Source: Pseudoduganella flava
Lineage (GTDB): Bacteria > Pseudomonadota > Gammaproteobacteria > Burkholderiales > Burkholderiaceae_D
Length of the DNA: 64,000 nucleotides
NCBI RefSeq assembly: GCF_007830495.1
Contig: NZ_VLKW01000002.1
Location: 270,270-334,269 of the forward strand
Direction: 5' to 3'
Under the pieces are notes generated by a model that made no database searches, was not told where the DNA came from, and saw only the letters and a program-made list of their open reading frames with translations. Both the position numbers and the translations under genes were made by a program. Shown piece by piece: positions 60,031 to 64,000 of this stretch (its first letter is position 1; every line of letters begins with the position of its first letter).

Positions 60031-60348
60031 ATGACGGAGTTAAGCCCCGAACTGCGCAGCTTCGTGCTGACGCTGCCCTCGATCCCGTTCCTGGAAGCGC
60101 TGTTGCTGCTGCATGGCGCGCCGGACCAGATCTGGACCGCCGAAGCGATCGCCCAGCGGCTGTACCTGCGCTCGATCGCGCATGCCGAGGGGATCGTCAG
60201 GGAACTGGCCGCGCGGGGCTTCTGCGCGTGCACGCCGGACGGCCAGCTGATGTACCGGCCGCACGACGGCAGCGCCGTGCTGGTCAGCCGGCTGGCGGAC
60301 GTGTACGCGCACCGGCTGATCGAAATCACGCGCCTGGTGCACGGGTAG
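60031..60348 (+). CDS. Small hypothetical protein with winged-helix-like core
   Basis: 105 residues, not recognised. Seen: DQIWTAEAIAQRLYLRSIAHAEGIVRELAARGFCACTPDGQLMYRP, which reads like a helix-turn-helix followed by a short wing, flanked by helices. No signal peptide. It is divergent from the MarR gene and served by the TATAAT at 59904. It may be a DNA-binding regulator or an anti-sigma-like partner. Composition is typical of its neighbours. Confidence 0.65.
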   Translation: MTELSPELRSFVLTLPSIPFLEALLLLHGAPDQIWTAEAIAQRLYLRSIAHAEGIVRELAARGFCACTPDGQLMYRPHDGSAVLVSRLADVYAHRLIEITRLVHG

Positions 60349-60355
60349 GAAGGCA

Positions 60356-60376
60356 GCCGTCGTCCTGGACGACGGC
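60356..60376. terminator. Stem-loop between convergent genes
   Basis: GCCGTCGTCC (60356-60365) and GGACGACGGC (60367-60376) pair perfectly around one T, giving a compact hairpin just after the stop at 60348. No T-run. Confidence 0.5.
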
Positions 60377-60413
60377 AAGGGAGGGGAAACGCGCGCCAGG
60401 AAGGGCGGTGCCG

Positions 60414-60880
60414 TCAGCGGTTCGCCGCCGGCTGCGCCGGCAGCTGATAGTGCAGGGTGTAGTAGTGCTGGCCGCCTTCGATGTCGATCGTCGCGGTGCC
60501 CGCGATGCCGGCCAGTTGCTCTGTCCCGGAACCGGGGGTGATGACGATCGCCAGCGTGTTCCTGCCGCCCGCCATCGTGCCCGAATGCTGCATCACGAAG
60601 CTGCCGCGCCGGCCGTCCAGCGTGCCGGTGAACCGCTCCAGCGCCACGTAGCCCGCCGTGCCGCTGGCGGGCGCGCCCGCCGTCAGCATCTCGCCTTCGC
60701 TGGTGCCCGCCAGGGCTCCGTAAAACGTCTTCTTCAACAGCATGCGGCCGCGCGTGTCGTCCGGCGCCGCGGCTGGCGCGGGGACGGGCTGACGGCCACG
60801 TCGAACTTGCCCCGTACTTCCGCAGCGTCGGCGGTGGCGACGCCGGCCAGGGCGAGGGCAATGGCTGGGATGGTGTTCAT
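60414..60880 (-). pseudogene. DUF3224 family gene with a frameshift
   Basis: Start ATG at 60878-60880 opens a signal peptide ([19 protein letters not shown]) and GKFDVAVSP in one frame. The rest of the domain ([66 protein letters not shown]) continues in another frame to the stop at 60414. Restoring one base near 60786-60788 (a run of three G on the plus strand) would join the two parts into one DUF3224 protein of about 155 residues. Either the gene is broken or the read has an error. Confidence 0.75.
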
Positions 60881-60935
60881 GGCGCACTCCATGGTGAATA
60901 ATGGTGCCAGTGTAACCATCCGGTACGGACGACGA

Positions 60936-61748
60936 TTGGAAAAAAACGACACGCCGAAAGGCATCCTCGACCCCGCCGCCGCCGCCCGGCGCTTCCAGCT
61001 GCGCCGCCATGCGCCGCCGCCCGCGCTGGCGCCGCTCGTCGAATACCTGTGGATCGTCGAATGGGACCTGCGCGGCCTGCCGGCCAGCACGCAGCGGGTG
61101 CTGCCCTATCCGCATGCGCACTTGGTGTTCGAGGCCGGCCTGACCGCCGTCCACGGCATCGTGCGCGGGCCGTTCGACAAGGCGCTGGCCGGGCAGGGCA
61201 GGGCGCTGGGCTTGCGCTTTCGTGCCGGCGGCCTGCGCCCGCTGCTGGATGGCCCGGTGGCCGCGCTGACGGGCCGCGTGGTGGCGCTGGACGACCTGCT
61301 GGGCATCGATGGCACTGGCGCCGAGCGGCACGTGCTGGCGGCGCAGGGCGACGATGCGATGATCGCCGCAGCCAGCGACGTGCTGGCGCCGCTGGTGGCT
61401 GCCGCGCCGGCCGACCCGCGCATCGATGTGGCCGAACGGGCGGTGCAAGCGGCGGCGGCGGAGCACGGCCCCGTCTCCGTGGCGGCGCTGGCGCAGGCCG
61501 CCGGCCTGCCGGAGCGGGGCCTGCAGCGGCTGTTCCGCGACTACGTGGGCGTGCCGCCGAAGTGGGTGGTGCAGCGCTTCCGGCTGCAGGAAGCGGCCGC
61601 GCTGCTGGTCAATCCGGCGTCGCCCGACCTCGCCGCGCTGGCCCAGCGGCTGGGCTTCTTCGACCAGGCGCACCTGACGCGCGCGTTCACGGCGCTGGTG
61701 GGGCGCTCGCCGCTGGAATACTGGAAGAGCCAACGCCAGGCGCACTGA
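60936..61748 (+). CDS. AraC-family transcriptional regulator
   Basis: About 270 residues. Seen: an N-terminal domain (about 1-150) beginning [22 protein letters not shown], and a C-terminal AraC helix-turn-helix pair (about 175-265: [45 protein letters not shown] ... [21 protein letters not shown]). The start is unclear: TTG at 60936 leaves room for a promoter shared with the divergent DUF3224 gene; ATG at 60891 is in frame but would leave only ten bases between the genes. The DUF3224 gene is the likely target. Its 3' end overlaps the convergent ligase gene by 62 bp. Confidence 0.8.
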   Translation: MEKNDTPKGILDPAAAARRFQLRRHAPPPALAPLVEYLWIVEWDLRGLPASTQRVLPYPHAHLVFEAGLTAVHGIVRGPFDKALAGQGRALGLRFRAGGLRPLLDGPVAALTGRVVALDDLLGIDGTGAERHVLAAQGDDAMIAAASDVLAPLVAAAPADPRIDVAERAVQAAAAEHGPVSVAALAQAAGLPERGLQRLFRDYVGVPPKWVVQRFRLQEAAALLVNPASPDLAALAQRLGFFDQAHLTRAFTALVGRSPLEYWKSQRQAH

Positions 61749-63288
61749 GACCGCACGCCAGCTCGCGCAGCGCCGCCTTCAGCACCTTGCCCGTCGGGCC
61801 GGCCGGCAGCGCGGGCAGCACGACGATGCGGGCCGGCCGTTTGTAGGGGGCCAGTTGGGCTGCGGCGTGGACCGCCAGCGCGGCGGCCAGGGCCTCGCCC
61901 GTCAATGAGGAACCCGCGCGCGGCTCGGCAAACGCGATCACGTCTTCTTCACCGGCGGCACCGGGCCGGCCGACGACGGCCGACTGCGCCACGTCCGGGT
62001 GCGCGTTCAGCACCGTCTCCACTTCCAGCGGATAGACATTGAAGCCCGAGCGCACGATCAACTCCTTGGTGCGCCCGACGATGAACAGCGCGCCGTCCGG
62101 CCCGGCGCGGGCCACGTCGCCCGTGTTCAGCCAGCCGTCGGCATCGAGCACCGCGGCCGTCTCGGCCGGCGCGCGGTAATAGCCGAGCATGACGTTCGGC
62201 CCGCGCACCCACAGCTCGCCCGGTCTGGCGGGGTCGCCATCCGGGCCGGCGATGCGCACCTCGACGCCGGGAATCGGCGGGCCGACGGACGTATCGTCGC
62301 GCGGCGCGTCCAGGCGGCTCTGGCTGACCGTCGGCGCGCACTCGGTCAGGCCGTAGCCGTTGTGCAGCGGCAGGCCGAAGCGCGCTTCGACCGCCGCCTT
62401 CAACACGGGGCTGAGCGGCGAGCCGCCCGCATACAGGAAGCGCAGCCGCGCGGCGACGGGGGCGGGCGCCACTTCCAGCAGCCGGGTGTACATGGCCGGT
62501 ACGCCCTGCACGATCGTCAGGCCATCCTCGACCACGGCGCGCAGCAGTTCGGCCGCGGCGAAGCGCGGCACCAGGTGCAGGCAGGCGCCCGCGTACAGCG
62601 TGCCGAGCAGCACGGACGTCATGCCGTACACGTGCGAGATCGGCAGCGCGCCATACGCGCGGTCCCGCGGCACCAGGCCGCGCAAGGCGCTCGATACGGC
62701 CGCCACGTACAGCAGGCTGCGGTGCGACAGCATCACGCCCTTCGGCCGCCCCGTCGTGCCGCTCGTGTACAGCAGCGCCGCGCATTGGCGCGCGCCGTCC
62801 GCATGCACCGGTTCCGGAACGGCGGCGTCATTGATCGGCCCCACCAGCCAGCTGCCGCCGCCCGGTGCCGGCGCGGCGGTCGCGCCGTGACGGTGGCCGT
62901 GCGCGGCGGCATCCGGCGAGACGTCGGACGTGTAGAACGCGACGCGGGCGCCGCTGTGGGCGCGGATCTCGTCGACTTCGCGGGCCGTCAGCCGGGCGTT
63001 GACGTTGACCAGCCAGGCATCGCACAGCCCCGCCGCGAACAGCAGGCAGACCTGGGCCACGCAGTTCTCGGCGACGAGCAGCACCCGGTCGCCGGGCCGC
63101 ACGCCCAATGCCAGCAAGGTCTCGGCGGTGCTCTGCACCGCGTCCCGCAGCTGGCCATACGTCACCGTGCGGCCGGCCTCGCGCAACGCGGGCGCGTGCG
63201 GCGCATCGTCGGCACGGCGGGCGAGCAGGCCGGCAAGACGCTCGGGCAGTGCGCCGGATTCGGCGCGGGAGGTGTAGGGTACTGGCAT
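61687..63288 (-). CDS. AMP-dependent acyl-CoA ligase
   Basis: 533 residues. Seen: AMP-binding motif [32 protein letters not shown], the hinge region [26 protein letters not shown], and the C-terminal catalytic Lys in [12 protein letters not shown]. It activates a carboxylic acid as acyl-AMP and then acyl-CoA. The chain length of the acid is not readable. The last 20 or so residues (after LACGLSAPG) lie in the overlap with the AraC gene and look non-conserved, which suggests the reading frame has been extended past its original stop. Confidence 0.88.
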   Translation of the reverse strand: MPVPYTSRAESGALPERLAGLLARRADDAPHAPALREAGRTVTYGQLRDAVQSTAETLLALGVRPGDRVLLVAENCVAQVCLLFAAGLCDAWLVNVNARLTAREVDEIRAHSGARVAFYTSDVSPDAAAHGHRHGATAAPAPGGGSWLVGPINDAAVPEPVHADGARQCAALLYTSGTTGRPKGVMLSHRSLLYVAAVSSALRGLVPRDRAYGALPISHVYGMTSVLLGTLYAGACLHLVPRFAAAELLRAVVEDGLTIVQGVPAMYTRLLEVAPAPVAARLRFLYAGGSPLSPVLKAAVEARFGLPLHNGYGLTECAPTVSQSRLDAPRDDTSVGPPIPGVEVRIAGPDGDPARPGELWVRGPNVMLGYYRAPAETAAVLDADGWLNTGDVARAGPDGALFIVGRTKELIVRSGFNVYPLEVETVLNAHPDVAQSAVVGRPGAAGEEDVIAFAEPRAGSSLTGEALAAALAVHAAAQLAPYKRPARIVVLPALPAGPTGKVLKAALRELACGLSAPGVGSSSIPAASAPPAP

Positions 63289-63535
63289 GGTTGCGGCGTT
63301 CGAAGGGCCGCAGTGTGCCGCGCCGGCAGCGCCGTGTCAAACGGCGCGGGTGCTGTCGCGCAAAGCCGCCCGGATGCCACACCGCCCACTGTTGCAAAGA
63401 CCGCTGGCTTTGTCCTACACGCCCACAGTCCGACTTCCTATGGTTTCACGTTGTCTTAACGCTCATCATGTGCCTGCCGATGCTGCGCGGCCGAGGCTGG
63501 CAGCACCTGCTTACCTGAACCGATAGGAGGAAGTA

Positions 63536-64000
63536 ATGTTTGCACATAACAAGCGATTGCAGTACACCGTGCGGGTCAGTGAACCGAATCCTGGCCTCGC
63601 GAACCTGATGCTGGAACAATTCGGTGGGCCACAGGGCGAGCTGGCTGCGGCCATGCGCTACTTCACGCAGGCTGTTGCCGAGGACGATCCAGGCCGCAAG
63701 GACATGCTGTTTGATATCGCTACCGAGGAGCTGAGCCACCTGGAGGTCATCGGCAACATCGTCTGCATGCTGAACAAGGGCGCCAAGGGCCGCCTGGCCG
63801 AAGCGATCGACGAGGAAGGCGAGATGTACCGGCGCATCACCGGTGCCGGCAACGACAGCCACCTCACGCAGGTGCTGTATGGCGCCGGCGCACCGTTGAC
63901 GAACTCCGGCGGTGCGCCGTGGACCGCGGCCTATATCGACACGATCGGCGAACCGACCGCGGACCTGCGCTCGAACATCGCGGCCGAGGCCCGTGCGAAG
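63536..64000 (+). CDS. Manganese catalase, C-terminus off window
   Basis: First 155 residues. Seen: di-manganese ligands Glu35 (GGPQGELAAAMRYFTQA), Glu65 and His68 (TEELSHLEVIGNIV), in the positions of the Lactobacillus enzyme, and NSGGAPWTAAYIDT. It removes hydrogen peroxide without haem. AGGAGG lies nine bases before ATG 63536. The region 63289-63535 before it has no gene and no clear operator. Confidence 0.93.
   Translation, partial: MFAHNKRLQYTVRVSEPNPGLANLMLEQFGGPQGELAAAMRYFTQAVAEDDPGRKDMLFDIATEELSHLEVIGNIVCMLNKGAKGRLAEAIDEEGEMYRRITGAGNDSHLTQVLYGAGAPLTNSGGAPWTAAYIDTIGEPTADLRSNIAAEARAK

Overview
The window is GC-rich chromosomal DNA from a Gram-negative betaproteobacterium, most likely an Oxalobacteraceae member of the Massilia / Pseudoduganella / Duganella type. 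The evidence is a PEP-CTERM protein preceded by a sigma-54 promoter, a CioAB-type bd oxidase, a CheV protein, YbdK and DUF3422 proteins, and short GGGGTC-AGACCCC palindromes between genes. The taxonomic call is inference from gene content. No phage, transposase, rRNA or CRISPR array was found; one tRNA-Gly(GCC) is present.

Positions 1-3000 hold a two-component pair (LuxR-type regulator and a CHASE-domain sensor running off the left edge) and, divergently, a winged-helix/ATPase regulator that looks truncated. Positions 3089-26693 are the main feature: a plus-strand locus for L-arabinose-containing polysaccharides. It encodes a GPH-type sugar symporter, four GH43 enzymes, GH51, GH97 and GH127 enzymes, an aldose 1-epimerase and a YtfQRT-YjfF furanose ABC importer. 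It also encodes most of an oxidative, non-phosphorylating L-arabinose pathway: SDR sugar dehydrogenase, arabonate dehydratase, an AraD1/GguC-type FAH protein and a ketoglutarate-semialdehyde dehydrogenase. A GbpR-like LysR regulator (26745) closes the cluster and is followed by a DUF3422 gene. Exported enzymes would release arabinofuranose, the two importers take up sugars or oligosaccharides, and the cytoplasmic enzymes oxidise arabinose to 2-oxoglutarate. No lactonase gene is visible. The three leading promoters of this cluster (3089, 6937, 21010) share one architecture to the base: a 20-bp AT-rich dyad, 18 bp, TTGGAW, 18 bp, TAMCAT. This is the best candidate here for an undescribed regulon.

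Positions 29000-44830 are mixed accessory and housekeeping genes: a phytase-like lipoprotein, a PAS histidine kinase, a GST, a flavin-binding PNPOx-like protein, a GAF protein, a penicillin-acylase-family enzyme, a GAF-GGDEF diguanylate cyclase, a TetR/DJ-1 electrophile-response module with three matching operators, an acyltransferase, and a PaoABC-type molybdenum aldehyde oxidoreductase.

Positions 44838-64000 carry a LytTR two-component system with a Na+/H+ antiporter, the PEP-CTERM protein, tRNA-Gly, cheV, cioAB with its DUF2474 small subunit, a second DJ-1 protein, S-formylglutathione hydrolase, a CPA2 antiporter with a YbdK ligase, a C26 gamma-glutamyl hydrolase with a MarR regulator, a frameshifted DUF3224 gene, an AraC regulator, an acyl-CoA ligase and the start of a manganese catalase. 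Several families of imperfect palindromes and tandem repeats fill the intergenic spaces.
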